DNA from: an uncultured Thermoguttaceae bacterium | GTDB lineage: Bacteria; Planctomycetota; Planctomycetia; Pirellulales; Thermoguttaceae | Length of the DNA: 45,535 nt | NCBI GenBank assembly: GCA_938042245.1 | Contig: CALIRO010000077.1 | Location: 1 to 45,535, forward strand | Reading direction: 5' to 3' | Notes under the pieces: generated by a model | Seen by the model: only the letters and a program-made list of their open reading frames with translations | The model's database searches: none | What the model was told of the DNA's origin: nothing | Shown: one piece after another, positions 34,455 through 43,851 of the stretch | Numbering within the stretch: the first letter of the stretch is position 1 | Layout: every line of letters starts with the position of its first letter | Position numbers and translations under genes: made by a program

Positions 34455-35471
34455 ATGGCGTGGGAATATACAGAAAAGACAAAACAGTTGTTTTTGGATG
34501 CGGTGCAGGGGAAGCCGGGCACCCATCTGGGCGAAATCGAAAATCCCGACGGCATAGGCGAACATGGTTCGATTGCCTGCGGCGATGCCCTGCGATTTAC
34601 CTTTCGGGTCCGGAAAGATCCCGTAGATCCCACCAAGGATGTGATCACCGAGGCCAGGTATTTGACCTTTGGGTGCACCTCGGCCATAGCGGCCTCGGAG
34701 GCGCTGTGTCGGCTTATTGAAGAGCGGGAATATACGCCGATCGAAGCCTTGAAGATCACGAATCGAGATATTATTAATTATTTGGGCGGCTTGCCGGATC
34801 AGAAGATTCACTGTTCGGTGATGGGTGCAGAGGCGTTGGAGGCGGCTGTTTTCAACTGGGCACAGCGCCGGGGCGTGGACCTTCGAAAATTGGGGCTGGA
34901 CATTCGGCCGGAGGAACAAGAGGAAGGTCGCCTGGTGTGCAAATGCTTCGGGATCACCGAGCCTTACCTCCGCCGAAAAATCAAAGAACTTGGACTGAAA
35001 ACGATTCCGGAAATTACCAATGCCCTGAAGGCCGGCGGTGCTTGTATGCAATGCCATCATGCGCCGGGGGGGTTGCAGGACATTTTGAACGAGATTTGGG
35101 GCTTTGATCCGAAGAATTTGCCGATCATGCCTACCTTGCCGCCTCGGGCCGCTGTGTCCGCCTCGCAAACTCCGGCGCCTTCTACGAGTGCCCAAGCGGT
35201 CGGTGCCAGCCCGTCCGGCGACGGCCGGGGAGAGCTTTCTCCCTACCAGTTCGCCAAAAAAGTGGAAAAGGCGATTGAACAATACGTGCGGCCCATGCTC
35301 CAGCAAGACGGAGGCGATATTGAACTCATTGACATCAAAGACCATTTGATTTACTGCCAATTGCGGGGGGCATGCGCCGGCTGTTCCGGTGCAGGGCTAA
35401 CCCTAAAACTAATGGTCGAACAAATCCTCAAAGAACAGGTCGATGAAAGGATCCGAATCATTCAGGTCTGA
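34455..35471 (+). CDS. nifU: NifU-type Fe-S cluster scaffold
   Basis: 338 residues with the full three-part NifU architecture. The IscU-like N-terminal domain has its cysteines at C42 (IACGD), C74 (FGCTSA) and C120 (HCSVMG), with D44. The central BFD-like [2Fe-2S] domain has C162, C164 (CKC) and C197, C200 (CMQC). A Pro/Ala-rich linker (about 228-258) leads to the C-terminal NFU domain with CAGC (C307, C310). It assembles clusters from sulfur supplied by NifS and passes them to apoproteins in the cytoplasm. nifS follows on the same strand after about 320 bases. No nitrogenase gene is seen, so general Fe-S supply is more likely than nitrogen fixation. Confidence 0.95.
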   Translation: MAWEYTEKTKQLFLDAVQGKPGTHLGEIENPDGIGEHGSIACGDALRFTFRVRKDPVDPTKDVITEARYLTFGCTSAIAASEALCRLIEEREYTPIEALKITNRDIINYLGGLPDQKIHCSVMGAEALEAAVFNWAQRRGVDLRKLGLDIRPEEQEEGRLVCKCFGITEPYLRRKIKELGLKTIPEITNALKAGGACMQCHHAPGGLQDILNEIWGFDPKNLPIMPTLPPRAAVSASQTPAPSTSAQAVGASPSGDGRGELSPYQFAKKVEKAIEQYVRPMLQQDGGDIELIDIKDHLIYCQLRGACAGCSGAGLTLKLMVEQILKEQVDERIRIIQV

Positions 35472-35793
35472 ATCCATCGGTACCAGTTCCGTCCCTCAGA
35501 GGCGTGGCTTTGCGCTCCGATAGAAAAAATACATCTTCATGGGTTCATTCCCGGCAACCTAGCTTCATTATTTCATTTCCGGCAGCGAAGCAATCCAGGT
35601 TTCTTTGTCCCGGAGGAGCTGGGACGATCCCGAACAAACGGTCCTCCAGAAGGTTGAGAATGGATTGTTTAACCGGCTCTCCGCTTTCGCGGGGATGATA
35701 GGACCAGATAGAAAGGATGGGGCCTGCCGTGGGATGCCCGTAGTAAGTTAAGGTTACAGATTAACGGTCTCTGGGAACCGGAGGTTAGTGTTG
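35472..35793. other. intergenic region between nifU and nifS
   Basis: About 320 bases with no supported gene. A small stem CCGC-TTTC-GCGG (35681-35692) is visible. I found no clear IscR-type site or sigma-70 promoter, so whether nifS has its own promoter is open. Confidence 0.35.
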
Positions 35794-37017
35794 ATGCGAC
35801 TGGTGTATGCGGACAATAATGCTACGACGGCCGTAGCCCCGGAAGTTGTCGAGGCGATGGAGCCGTATTGGCGGCAATGGTATTTTAATCCCAGTTCCAT
35901 GTATGAGCCGGCCCGTCAGGTAGCGCATGCGGTGGCCCAGGCGCGGGCGACGATCGCCCGGCATTTGGGGGCCGCTGATCCACAGGAAATTATTTTCACT
36001 GCTTGCGCTACCGAGAGCAACAATGCGGCCATTCAGGGAACGGCCCGCGCCCGGCCCGATCGCCGCCATATTGTCACCACCGCCGTCGAACACCCGGCCG
36101 TCTTGGAAGTCTGCAAAGAGATGCAACGGCTCGGCTATGAGGTTACCTTCCTGAGCGTGGATCGACATGGAAATTTGGATATAGCTGAATATATTCGAGC
36201 GCTTCGGCCGGATACGCTGCTTGTAACCATTATGCACGCCAACAATGAGACCGGGGTGATCTTTCCGATTGAGCAATTAGCCCGGATTGCCAAGGAAACC
36301 GATCCCGGCATTGTCTTCCATACCGACGCTACGCAATCGGTGGGCAAATTGCCGATTGATCTGAGCGGCGAATTTCAGTATGTGGATTTGCTTTCGTTTT
36401 CAGGCCATAAACTCCATGCGCCCAAAGGGATTGGTGTGCTGTATGTGCGGCGGGGCACGCCATGGCGACCGTTTTTGATCGGCGGCCATCAGGAGCAGGG
36501 CCGGCGGGCGGGCACCGAAAATGTCCCCTATATTGTGGGCTTGGCCCGAGCCATGGATCTGGTTATGGCGGATCGGCAGGCGCAGGAGGAGCGGTTGGCC
36601 CGGCTTCGGGATCGGCTGGAATCGGCCCTGCTGGCCCAGATCCCTGCCTTGGAAATCAATGGCCGCACCGCCCCCCGCTTGGCCAACACCTCGAATCTCT
36701 CCTGCCACTATATCGAAGGCGAAGCCATTCTGTATCAGCTCTATGCGGAAGGCATCTGTGCCTCTAGCGGATCGGCTTGTACGTCGGGGTCTCTGGAGCC
36801 GTCGCATGTGCTGCGGGCTATGAATGTGCCGTTTACCGCCATTCACGGATCGGTCCGGTTCAGTTTCAGCCGATATACTACTGACGAAGACGTGGACCGA
36901 ATCATCCAGGTCTTTCCGGAGATTGTGCGGAAGCTCCGGCGAATGTCGCCCTACTGGGACTCGGAACAGAATCGGCCTCGTCCGAGCGCCCCGGTGGTAG
37001 CCATCTCAAGCCAATAG
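35794..37017 (+). CDS. nifS: cysteine desulfurase NifS
   Basis: 407 residues from the ATG at 35794; GGAGG ends nine bases upstream, which makes this better than the GTG two codons earlier. PLP enzyme that takes sulfur from cysteine as persulfide, delivering it to NifU. Motifs: YADNNATTAVAPEV at the N-terminus, TAVEHPAV (cofactor-stacking His), TDATQSVGKLPID, PLP lysine K206 in SFSGHKLHAPKG, and the active-site loop SGSACTSGSLEPSHVL with C329. This loop is the NifS/IscS (group I) form. Its place behind nifU makes the pair a NifUS-type assembly unit. The last 15 residues are a Pro/Arg-rich tail. Confidence 0.95.
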   Translation: MRLVYADNNATTAVAPEVVEAMEPYWRQWYFNPSSMYEPARQVAHAVAQARATIARHLGAADPQEIIFTACATESNNAAIQGTARARPDRRHIVTTAVEHPAVLEVCKEMQRLGYEVTFLSVDRHGNLDIAEYIRALRPDTLLVTIMHANNETGVIFPIEQLARIAKETDPGIVFHTDATQSVGKLPIDLSGEFQYVDLLSFSGHKLHAPKGIGVLYVRRGTPWRPFLIGGHQEQGRRAGTENVPYIVGLARAMDLVMADRQAQEERLARLRDRLESALLAQIPALEINGRTAPRLANTSNLSCHYIEGEAILYQLYAEGICASSGSACTSGSLEPSHVLRAMNVPFTAIHGSVRFSFSRYTTDEDVDRIIQVFPEIVRKLRRMSPYWDSEQNRPRPSAPVVAISSQ

Positions 37018-37258
37018 AGAATATTTGTACGCTATACCTCCATTCGCCTTGGGTGCGGAAAAATTAGCCGACGTCCCGATAACCCAAGGCCCCGCAAGCC
37101 GCAGACAAGAGCAAGTCCAGGCCCGGTGGGAGCGGAAATTGGGGCGGCGCTGGGCTGACCACCCAGGAAGCTCGTTATTAGAATTCCTGCCAGCACCACT
37201 CGCCTAAGATGGATGGTGCATTGCAATGGAGGGCAGCCCAGCAAGAGCGTTGTTGGGT
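37018..37258. other. convergent spacer nifS / anti-sigma
   Basis: About 240 bases between converging genes. No clear hairpin with T-run or repeat was recognised. Confidence 0.3.
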
Positions 37259-38545
37259 TTACTGGCCAACGCTCGGTAACCGGGGCCGGGCAGTGGCAGG
37301 GGCCACCACCGCATCGTCCGGCCCAATGCCAGGCGCAAGAATGCCTTGATGATTGAGGAACAAATGATCTTCGGAAGCGGGCAGCCGACAACCTACCACA
37401 AACTCCACATGGCCGTCTTCAAAACAGACGTTTTGCCCCCCGCCGCCATGATGAAAACTTTGACACGCTGGATGCTCTGGACTAGGGGCGTCGGCCAACA
37501 CGGCAAAATGGCTCCGATGCCGGTTCCGGGGCGGACAATATCGCCCCGCTTCGACATATCCAAGCGAATACCCATAGGCCCCGCCCAATCTCGGCAAGAC
37601 AAGCTGTTGTTCCTCCGGTTTCCAGCCCTCTAGTTGGGCAAGCGTAGGAATCACTATGGGGGTGATCCCCTGGCGCACTGCGCCGGGGCACCAGAAAGCC
37701 CTCTGATCCTGAACAAATCCACCGGTGATCAAAATCGGCCCATAGATCCCGGCTACCGCCAGCGGCCCTTCTGTCGGAATGGGTGGAAATTGTTCCTGAT
37801 GCAATTCGCTGTACTGAATCAGCCCCCCTCCCAGCTGACGAAGATTCTCCTGGCACTGCGTGATGTGGTGTCGGAGTCGGCTGGAGTGGATTGCTCCAAA
37901 AAGCACCAGGGCTACCAGGAGGCTCACCGTCCCGACCACCATCAAATCCGGCCATCGCCATCCGCTGCTCCGACCCGTCAACCGACCCACATCTTCCACA
38001 ACCCGTGCCCGCTGCGCAGAAGCCGCTCGTTCGGGCTCCTTTAAAGCCCTAGGCGCCTTCTCGGCGCCGGCTGCCGCAAACTCTCCTGAACCCGTCCAAC
38101 CAGAACACCAAAGATTTTCAGGTCCATGCCAGACAGTACGGTGCTCTGGCTGAGCCGGGCCTCCTTGGTCCGACCAGGACCGAGCGGATTGTTCCGGCTG
38201 GGGCTGACTGCCATGTTCCACCCGAGACTGGCCTGCTTCCCCTAAGCCGGACTGGCTTTCCGAATTGACTAGAGGGGTTTGGGGCCAGGAGGTTGCCTCT
38301 GCCGGAAGCCCATCGGACTGCTCAGCGGTAACAGCGGCAATCCAGCGGCAGGTACGTTCGGCCAAGCCAGGCGGCGGCTCCGGCACCTTCCAAGCCGCTT
38401 CCAACCATCTGATTCGCCCCCGCCATTCCTCCAACTCTTGCCGCAGACCCTCATCCTGGCCCAGCATGGCCTCCACCTGGGCCTGTTCCGCTTCTTCCAA
38501 GGCATTCAACAGATAACCTAATAAATCTTCACCCACTGGCCGCAT
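37259..38545 (-). CDS. membrane anti-sigma factor with DUF1559-like extracytoplasmic domain
   Basis: 428 residues from the ATG at 38545, overlapping the sigma gene by 17 bases, which suggests coupled translation. The first 70 residues form an anti-sigma-like helical domain (DLLGYLLNALEEAEQAQVEAMLGQDEGLRQELEEW), without the zinc-binding HxxxCxxC of ZAS proteins. A Gln/Ser/Pro-rich linker (about 75-180) leads to one membrane helix at about 201-220. Directly after it the sequence reads CQENLRQLGGGLIQYSELHQEQFPP, close to the region after the pilin-like helix of DUF1559 proteins, and near the end HHGGGGQNVCFEDGHVEFV, an H-X10-DG variant of their C-terminal motif. It probably holds the sigma factor at the membrane and reads an outside signal; the signal is unknown. 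Confidence 0.8.
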   Translation of the reverse strand: MRPVGEDLLGYLLNALEEAEQAQVEAMLGQDEGLRQELEEWRGRIRWLEAAWKVPEPPPGLAERTCRWIAAVTAEQSDGLPAEATSWPQTPLVNSESQSGLGEAGQSRVEHGSQPQPEQSARSWSDQGGPAQPEHRTVWHGPENLWCSGWTGSGEFAAAGAEKAPRALKEPERAASAQRARVVEDVGRLTGRSSGWRWPDLMVVGTVSLLVALVLFGAIHSSRLRHHITQCQENLRQLGGGLIQYSELHQEQFPPIPTEGPLAVAGIYGPILITGGFVQDQRAFWCPGAVRQGITPIVIPTLAQLEGWKPEEQQLVLPRLGGAYGYSLGYVEAGRYCPPRNRHRSHFAVLADAPSPEHPACQSFHHGGGGQNVCFEDGHVEFVVGCRLPASEDHLFLNHQGILAPGIGPDDAVVAPATARPRLPSVGQ

Positions 38546-39227
38546 CCCACAGGCTTCCCACAGCGGAATCTTGCCGACAAGCATGCATCGCTTGGCTGAG
38601 CTTTGCCATGGCGGTATGCAATCGGCTCTTGACCGTCCCGACAGGAATATCCAATACCTGAGCTGCTTCCCGGTATTTTAACCCCTGAAAATAGACCAAC
38701 AAAACCACCCGCCGGAGAGGTTCGGGCAACCGATCCACCAGGGCCCGAACCTGTTCGGCCTGCTCGCTCGATTCACTGCAAGACAGCGGCGTCTGCTCCG
38801 AGCCTTCCACGATCTGCGCTAAACAGGTGTTCTCCTGTTGGGCTTGATCTTCGGCCGGTCGATCTAAACTGACCATCCGGTGCCGACGGTTCCGCCGTTG
38901 CATGTCGGTAGCTTGATTGGTGGCGATCGCATACAACCAAGGCCGAAACTTCCGCCCCCCATCAAATTGATTCGCCTTTAAATACACCTGTAAAAAAGTC
39001 AACTGGAAAGCGTCTTCCGCCAGTTGATCATCCCCTAAATACCGCCGCAAATAGTGGTACAGCTCCCGTTCGTACCGCCGAACCAACGTCTCAAAAGCTT
39101 CCCGATCTCCATGATCCCGATGCAAGAGCAACAGCTCTTCATCGGTTCGCTCCAGCAAACGAGCAACCTCCGGAAGCCTTTGATCCTCTGGTCCGCTAAC
39201 CGGTTTCAATCTCATTACGCTTTCCAT
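38529..39227 (-). CDS. ECF RNA polymerase sigma factor
   Basis: 232 residues from the ATG at 39227; an ATG at 39215 is an alternative, and AAGGAGG lies 14 bases upstream of the first, rather far. Region 2 is visible in AFETLVRRYERELYHYLRRY and DAFQLTFLQVYLKANQFDG then FRPWLYAIATNQATDMQRRN, and region 4 in VDRLPEPLRRVVLLVYFQGL with helix-turn-helix YREAAQVLDIPVGTVKSRLH. An acidic, Gln/Ser-rich linker joins them. It directs RNA polymerase to its own promoters when released by the anti-sigma encoded directly downstream with overlapping frames. The upstream region is long and AT-rich. Class confident; regulon unknown. Confidence 0.92.
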   Translation of the reverse strand: MESVMRLKPVSGPEDQRLPEVARLLERTDEELLLLHRDHGDREAFETLVRRYERELYHYLRRYLGDDQLAEDAFQLTFLQVYLKANQFDGGRKFRPWLYAIATNQATDMQRRNRRHRMVSLDRPAEDQAQQENTCLAQIVEGSEQTPLSCSESSEQAEQVRALVDRLPEPLRRVVLLVYFQGLKYREAAQVLDIPVGTVKSRLHTAMAKLSQAMHACRQDSAVGSLWDAASG

Positions 39228-39951
39228 GGCACGAAAGTTCGCCTCCTTGTTGCCGGAACTTGGCAACACGGCCTGCCCTCAACAAATCTTTTATTTTACC
39301 AAATTCCGGCGTGCTCGCCTAACCGAGAAGCCTCTTTGCCCGGAAAAAATCTTCGCTCCGGGGAGCACTACCCATCTCCGTGCCCCCCGCCTGAAACTGC
39401 ATTTTCCGTGCCAATCAGAATTGCCTACCAATTTTGGGAAACCCTCGAAACGGCTAACCCTAAACCAAAAAAGAACTTAAAAATGCTCCGCCATTCCGTT
39501 TGCTAACAGGCCTTTTGACTGCCCCTTAAAAAAGCCCTGTAAATTTTTCAGAACCCCTTTAAAACCCCCACTTTAGATTTATTTATGATACCCTATTAGA
39601 ACTAATCTTTGGCCTCCCCAAACCTATCCCTCAATTTGTGTATAAATCCCCCCTCTAAATGGGGTACATAAAAGAGAAAAACCCTCATTTACCACCCAAA
39701 AAGGTTGTTTACATATACCTTAAATAGGGGGTTAACGAGCTCCGTCATCCTAAACTCCCCACCCTGTTTTTCCCTGCTCGGGTCCCCTGGGCACCTTCCC
39801 ACCACGAGGTGGCAGATTGACACCTGTTTCTAGAGACTAGAGAATAAAAGGCGTATGGGGGAGGCAGCTTAACCAGGAGCTTTAGAAAACTGCCTGGACC
39901 TATTCCCTTCCAAAAGCTTTGCTCTTGTTTTTTTATGGAGGAGTCATAGCG
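39228..39951. other. AT-rich divergent intergenic region
   Basis: About 720 bases between the sigma gene and the TAT-DegT gene, clearly lower in GC than the rest between about 39470 and 39760. Within it three related strings place a C-run between A/T-rich words: 39558-39577 (TTTAAAACCCCCACTTTAGA), 39642-39660 and, inverted, 39718-39737. A sigma-70-like promoter is described separately. No gene is supported. Confidence 0.5.
39817..39845 (+). promoter_or_regulatory. candidate sigma-70 promoter of the DegT gene
   Basis: A perfect -35 box TTGACA (39817-39822) is followed after 17 bases by GAGAAT (39840-39845), four of six matches to TATAAT. The predicted leader to the ATG at 39952 is about 100 bases. 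The only full TTGACA with a fitting -10 that I found upstream of a gene here. Confidence 0.45.
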
Positions 39952-41310
39952 ATGAAAGAGTCCAATTCGTTATCTCGGCGGGAATTTGTGGCAAGCAGTG
40001 CTGGACTGTTGGGAGCCGGAGCGTTGCAATCTGTGGCAGTGGCGGCAGCCGAGTCAGCCCCCTCTGCCGAGGGAAAACCGGAGGGCAAATCGCCGCTAGC
40101 CATCCATGGCGGGCCAAAAACGGTGGCCAAAGGGGTGCCAGGTCTAGGACGCCGCTGGGGGGATCCCGAACGCCAACAACTGGAAGAAATGCTCAAGCAA
40201 GATACCCTCTTCTACTGGGGCGGTCCAAGGACCCAACTGGTCAAAGAACGCTTCCGGGAAGTATGCCCACTGAAATATGTTCATACCTGTTCCTCCGGCA
40301 CGGCGGCCTTGCACATTGCGGTGGCTGCCGCCGGCATCGGGCCAGGTGATGAAGTGATCACATCACCCATCACCGACCCCGGCACCGTCATTGGCATTTT
40401 GTATCAACAAGCAGTCCCGGTGTTTGCCGAGTTGGGCCGAAGCACCTACAACCTCGATCCCGAAGATGTCAAACGCCGTATCACCCCAAAAACCAAGGCG
40501 ATTATTGCGGTGCATCTGGCGGGCAATCCGTGCGATATGGACGCCCTAAAGAAAATTGCCGACGAACACAACCTAGTACTGATCGAAGACTGTGCCCAAG
40601 CCTGGGGAGCCAAATATCGAGGTCGGCCCATTGGCACTCTGGGCCATATCGCCTGCTTCTCGCTGCAAAACTCCAAACACATTACCTGTGGCGACGGCGG
40701 CGTGGTGGCCAGCAGCGACGAACGGTTCGGACCTAATCTGCAACGCTTCGGCGACAAAGGGTATGACCGGGCCCGTGGGCTAGGGCTGAATGTGTTCGCC
40801 ACCAATTATCGGATGAGCGAGCCGCAAGCTGCTGTCGTGGCGGCCCAATTACCTCGGTTGGAAAAGATTGCCGCCCGACGGGCCGAACTGGGCAACCTCC
40901 TGACAGAAAAAATCTCCCATATCCCCGGCATCCTCCCTCACCAGGTCCATCCCGAAGATCGGTGCGTCTATTGGTTCTACATGTTCCGCATTGAGCCGAA
41001 GGCCTTCCGCTGCTCCCGAGGAGAATTCTACAAAGCGCTGGCTGCCGAAGGCGTCTCTTGTGCTTCCGGATATATCGGCAAACCGCTCTACGGCGAACCG
41101 GTCTTCCAAAACCACGCCTTCTTTGCAGGTCGGTGGCCCATTAAAGAGTTCGGCCTCACGAACATGGACTATACCAAGCACTGCAATCCAGAAGCCGAGG
41201 CGATCCTGGCTACCAGCATTCGGGTTACCATCCACGAAGGAATGACCGAAGAGTATATCTTGGATGTGGCTAAGGCGATCGAAAAAGTGGCCCGGTACTA
41301 CGCTGTCTGA
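39952..41310 (+). CDS. TAT-exported DegT/DnrJ/EryC1-family PLP protein
   Basis: 452 residues from the ATG at 39952 (GGAGGAG 8 bases upstream). The N-terminus is a twin-arginine signal: LSRREFVASSAGLLGAGAL with R9-R10, then AVAAAESA. The rest is a DegT aminotransferase fold: HTCSSGTAALHIAVAAAGIGPGDEVITSPITDPGTV, HLAGNPCDMDAL, EDCAQAWGAKYRGRPIG, the PLP lysine K242 in CFSLQNSKHITCGDGGVV, and NYRMSEPQAAV. DegT proteins usually transaminate keto-sugars on UDP or TDP in the cytoplasm; here the folded enzyme with bound PLP would be exported by Tat. Substrate outside the cell is unknown; it may act on amino-sugar or have lost catalysis. Family and signal are sure. Confidence 0.9.
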   Translation: MKESNSLSRREFVASSAGLLGAGALQSVAVAAAESAPSAEGKPEGKSPLAIHGGPKTVAKGVPGLGRRWGDPERQQLEEMLKQDTLFYWGGPRTQLVKERFREVCPLKYVHTCSSGTAALHIAVAAAGIGPGDEVITSPITDPGTVIGILYQQAVPVFAELGRSTYNLDPEDVKRRITPKTKAIIAVHLAGNPCDMDALKKIADEHNLVLIEDCAQAWGAKYRGRPIGTLGHIACFSLQNSKHITCGDGGVVASSDERFGPNLQRFGDKGYDRARGLGLNVFATNYRMSEPQAAVVAAQLPRLEKIAARRAELGNLLTEKISHIPGILPHQVHPEDRCVYWFYMFRIEPKAFRCSRGEFYKALAAEGVSCASGYIGKPLYGEPVFQNHAFFAGRWPIKEFGLTNMDYTKHCNPEAEAILATSIRVTIHEGMTEEYILDVAKAIEKVARYYAV

Positions 41311-41788
41311 AAGACTGCGACATCCGAAAAGCTTTCCACAGGGCTTAGAGTTGATGGGAATGGGGCAGAAGGAGGGGAGACTGAAAGCATACGGCCTCGC
41401 AAGAGCGTTCCAGCGCCTAGGGCGCCTGTTCCCTACTCCATCTTGTCCACGGAGGGCGGAGGCTGAACAAGGAATCTGTGGCGATGCACGGGGAATGGGG
41501 ATGCCTGCTGAGCTGGAAAAGGAGGCCTAGGGCAAAGAGACATATACATAAATATATTATCCCGCCCCCTAGAAACCACTCAACTCAACCTGCCGCCACA
41601 CCTCCCATAAGGTATATCTTCCCCCCCATACCCTGCCGGTTGCCTGAGAAGCCATGCCCATTTGCCCTTGCCGCTTTCCCGAAAGCGCCGCCTTGTTGCC
41701 ATTTTCTTGGGATTCGGTTAGCCTGAGTGTTCGGCGCCATGGCTGGTAACCTTTTGCCCGATCTTTGAGAACTAGGAGGTCGAGGAGT
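41311..41788. other. intergenic region upstream of the GH127-like gene
   Basis: About 480 bases. A short AT-rich patch (ACATATACATAAATATATTAT, about 41540-41562) could include a -10 box, but no matching -35 was found. No repeat, RNA or gene supported. Confidence 0.35.
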
Positions 41789-43687
41789 ATGAAAAAATGT
41801 TTCTTCCTGGTGGCTGGGTTTGTAGGAACCATCGGATGGGCTGAATGGACGATCGGGGCAGTCTGCTCGGCACAAACCGAACAGCTAGCCACCCAACCCA
41901 CCCCCAGTATCGTCCCGCTCCCCTATCAGCCGATCGCACTGGGACAAGTACATGTGGATGGGCTGATCGGCCGGCGCATCCAGATAACGATTGAAAACAA
42001 CCTGCTTCGACTCGACCTGGAGCGGGACTTTTTACGACCGTTTCAGGAGAAAGAATCCCAGGGCGGCTACATCGGCCTGGGTAAAACCATTGATGCCCTG
42101 GCCCGATTGGCCGCCTATAGCCGAGACAAACGCCTTCTGGACCTCCGAAACCGCTTGCTGGCCAAGACGCTTGCCTGCCAAGAGTCGGACGGCTACCTGG
42201 GCATCATGAGACCCGAAAGCCGGATGTGGAGCCTCTGGGATGTCCATGAAATGGCCTATTTGGTCTATGGCCTGGTGAGCGATTATCGGCTGTTTCAGGA
42301 GAAACGGTCCTTGGAGGCAGCGGAAAGAATTGCTGATTATATTATTCGGCGTTGGTTGGCGGAGCCGGAGCGGATTCCCGGCGGTGGCCAGATTGCCCTC
42401 CACATGGCCGTTACCGGCATCGAACCGGCCCTGCTTGCCCTGTACGAAGCGAGCGGCCAAAAGAGATATCTAGACTTTTGTACCCAATTCCGGAAGCTCC
42501 CCCAGTGGGAAGGCCGGATCGTGCTGGGCCGATGGGGCAAGATCGAAGGCCATGCCTATGCCTACCTGTGCCGATGCCTGGCCCAGCTCCGCCTAGACCG
42601 CCTGGAGCCAAACCCCCAGCTCTGGAAATCGAGCCGGGATGTGGTAGATTTTCTGACCGCCCGAAACGGCCTGGTCATTACCGGCACCTGCGGGGACCAC
42701 GAATGTTGGCACGACACCCAAGAAGGCACGATTAACCTGGGGGAAACCTGTGCCACCGCCTATCTGATCCGGTTTTTCCATGAGCTGCTCCAGCGGGAGG
42801 GAAAGCCCCTTTACGGCGACATGATGGAGCGGGCCATCTACAACGCCCTTTTTGCCGCCCAATCGCCCGATGGACGCCGCATCCGATATTACACCCCCTT
42901 TGACGGCCCCCGGAAGTACTTCGATTCGGACACCTACTGTTGCCCATGCAATTACCGGCGGATTATCGCAGAACTGCCCCAGATGATCTATTACCGGTCG
43001 GCCCAAGGGGTGATGGTAAATCTTTATGCCCCTTCGACGGCAAAACTCGATCTGGCCGATGGCCTGAGCGTCTCGCTCCGGCAGGAAACCGAGTATCCGC
43101 ATGGGGAGCAGATCTTGCTTCATGTGGAGCCGTCGAAGCCGGCCCAATTTGAACTGGCCCTACGGATTCCTCGCTGGTGCCGGAAGGCCAGGGTACGGGT
43201 TCCTGGCGAATCGGTTGCCCAACCGGCCGAAGCAGGGAGCATTTTCCGCATCCGTCGGCAGTGGCAAGCAGGCGACCAGCTCCAATTGGAAGTGCCGATG
43301 GAGTGGCGATGGGTCAAAGGTCGCCTGAGCCAGGCAGGCCGAGCTGCCCTGATGCGGGGACCCTTGGTCTTCTGCCTAAACCGCCAACGGAACAAATTGC
43401 CGGCGGATATGGATCTTCGGCTCCTGGTGGTGGATACCAGTTCTCTGGAAGGCCCTGTGCCGGACGATTCGGTCCATCCGGGCGGATGGGCTTGCCGACT
43501 GCAGGCCTGGGGACCGGGCCGGTGGTATCCGTTGGCCAAAACCGATCTGGACCTGGTGCTTACCGAATTCCCCGATCCGGGCGGAGAAGCCATCTATTTC
43601 AAACTGCCCAATCCGAACGCCCCGGAATTGCTGGACGACGAGCTGTACCTGAAACCGGAACAGAGAGGGTTTCTCCAAGGAGACTAG
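41789..43687 (+). CDS. exported GH127/DUF1680-like glycoside hydrolase
   Basis: 632 residues from the ATG at 41789 (AGGAGG nine bases upstream). Sec signal peptide (MKKCFFLVAGFVGTIGWAE...). The alpha/alpha-barrel of the beta-L-arabinofuranosidase family is visible: DVHEMAYLVYGLVSDYRLF, AERIADYIIRRWL, GHAYAYLCRCLAQL, and the metal-binding E-x-C (E319, C321 in GETCATAYLI) plus CC (C384-C385 in YCCPCN). In HypBA1 the equivalent cysteine is the nucleophile. A beta-sandwich part follows (LALRIPRWCRKARV). It would release L-arabinose or related sugars from plant polysaccharide outside the cytoplasm. Downstream of TAT-DegT by about 480 bases, probably separately transcribed. Confidence 0.87.
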   Translation: MKKCFFLVAGFVGTIGWAEWTIGAVCSAQTEQLATQPTPSIVPLPYQPIALGQVHVDGLIGRRIQITIENNLLRLDLERDFLRPFQEKESQGGYIGLGKTIDALARLAAYSRDKRLLDLRNRLLAKTLACQESDGYLGIMRPESRMWSLWDVHEMAYLVYGLVSDYRLFQEKRSLEAAERIADYIIRRWLAEPERIPGGGQIALHMAVTGIEPALLALYEASGQKRYLDFCTQFRKLPQWEGRIVLGRWGKIEGHAYAYLCRCLAQLRLDRLEPNPQLWKSSRDVVDFLTARNGLVITGTCGDHECWHDTQEGTINLGETCATAYLIRFFHELLQREGKPLYGDMMERAIYNALFAAQSPDGRRIRYYTPFDGPRKYFDSDTYCCPCNYRRIIAELPQMIYYRSAQGVMVNLYAPSTAKLDLADGLSVSLRQETEYPHGEQILLHVEPSKPAQFELALRIPRWCRKARVRVPGESVAQPAEAGSIFRIRRQWQAGDQLQLEVPMEWRWVKGRLSQAGRAALMRGPLVFCLNRQRNKLPADMDLRLLVVDTSSLEGPVPDDSVHPGGWACRLQAWGPGRWYPLAKTDLDLVLTEFPDPGGEAIYFKLPNPNAPELLDDELYLKPEQRGFLQGD

Positions 43688-43851
43688 CCGATCTGGCCCC
43701 AAACAAACCACCCCTTCGGAGCCCAAGAAGGCTAGCCCTTCCGGGGAGAATCGCCGCCTGTCATCCCGGGGCAAGCCCTGGTCCGGAACCTTTCTCCCCT
43801 TTGCGGGAGAGGGGGCCGGGCGAAAGCCTACCAGACTGAGGGGCAGCAATC

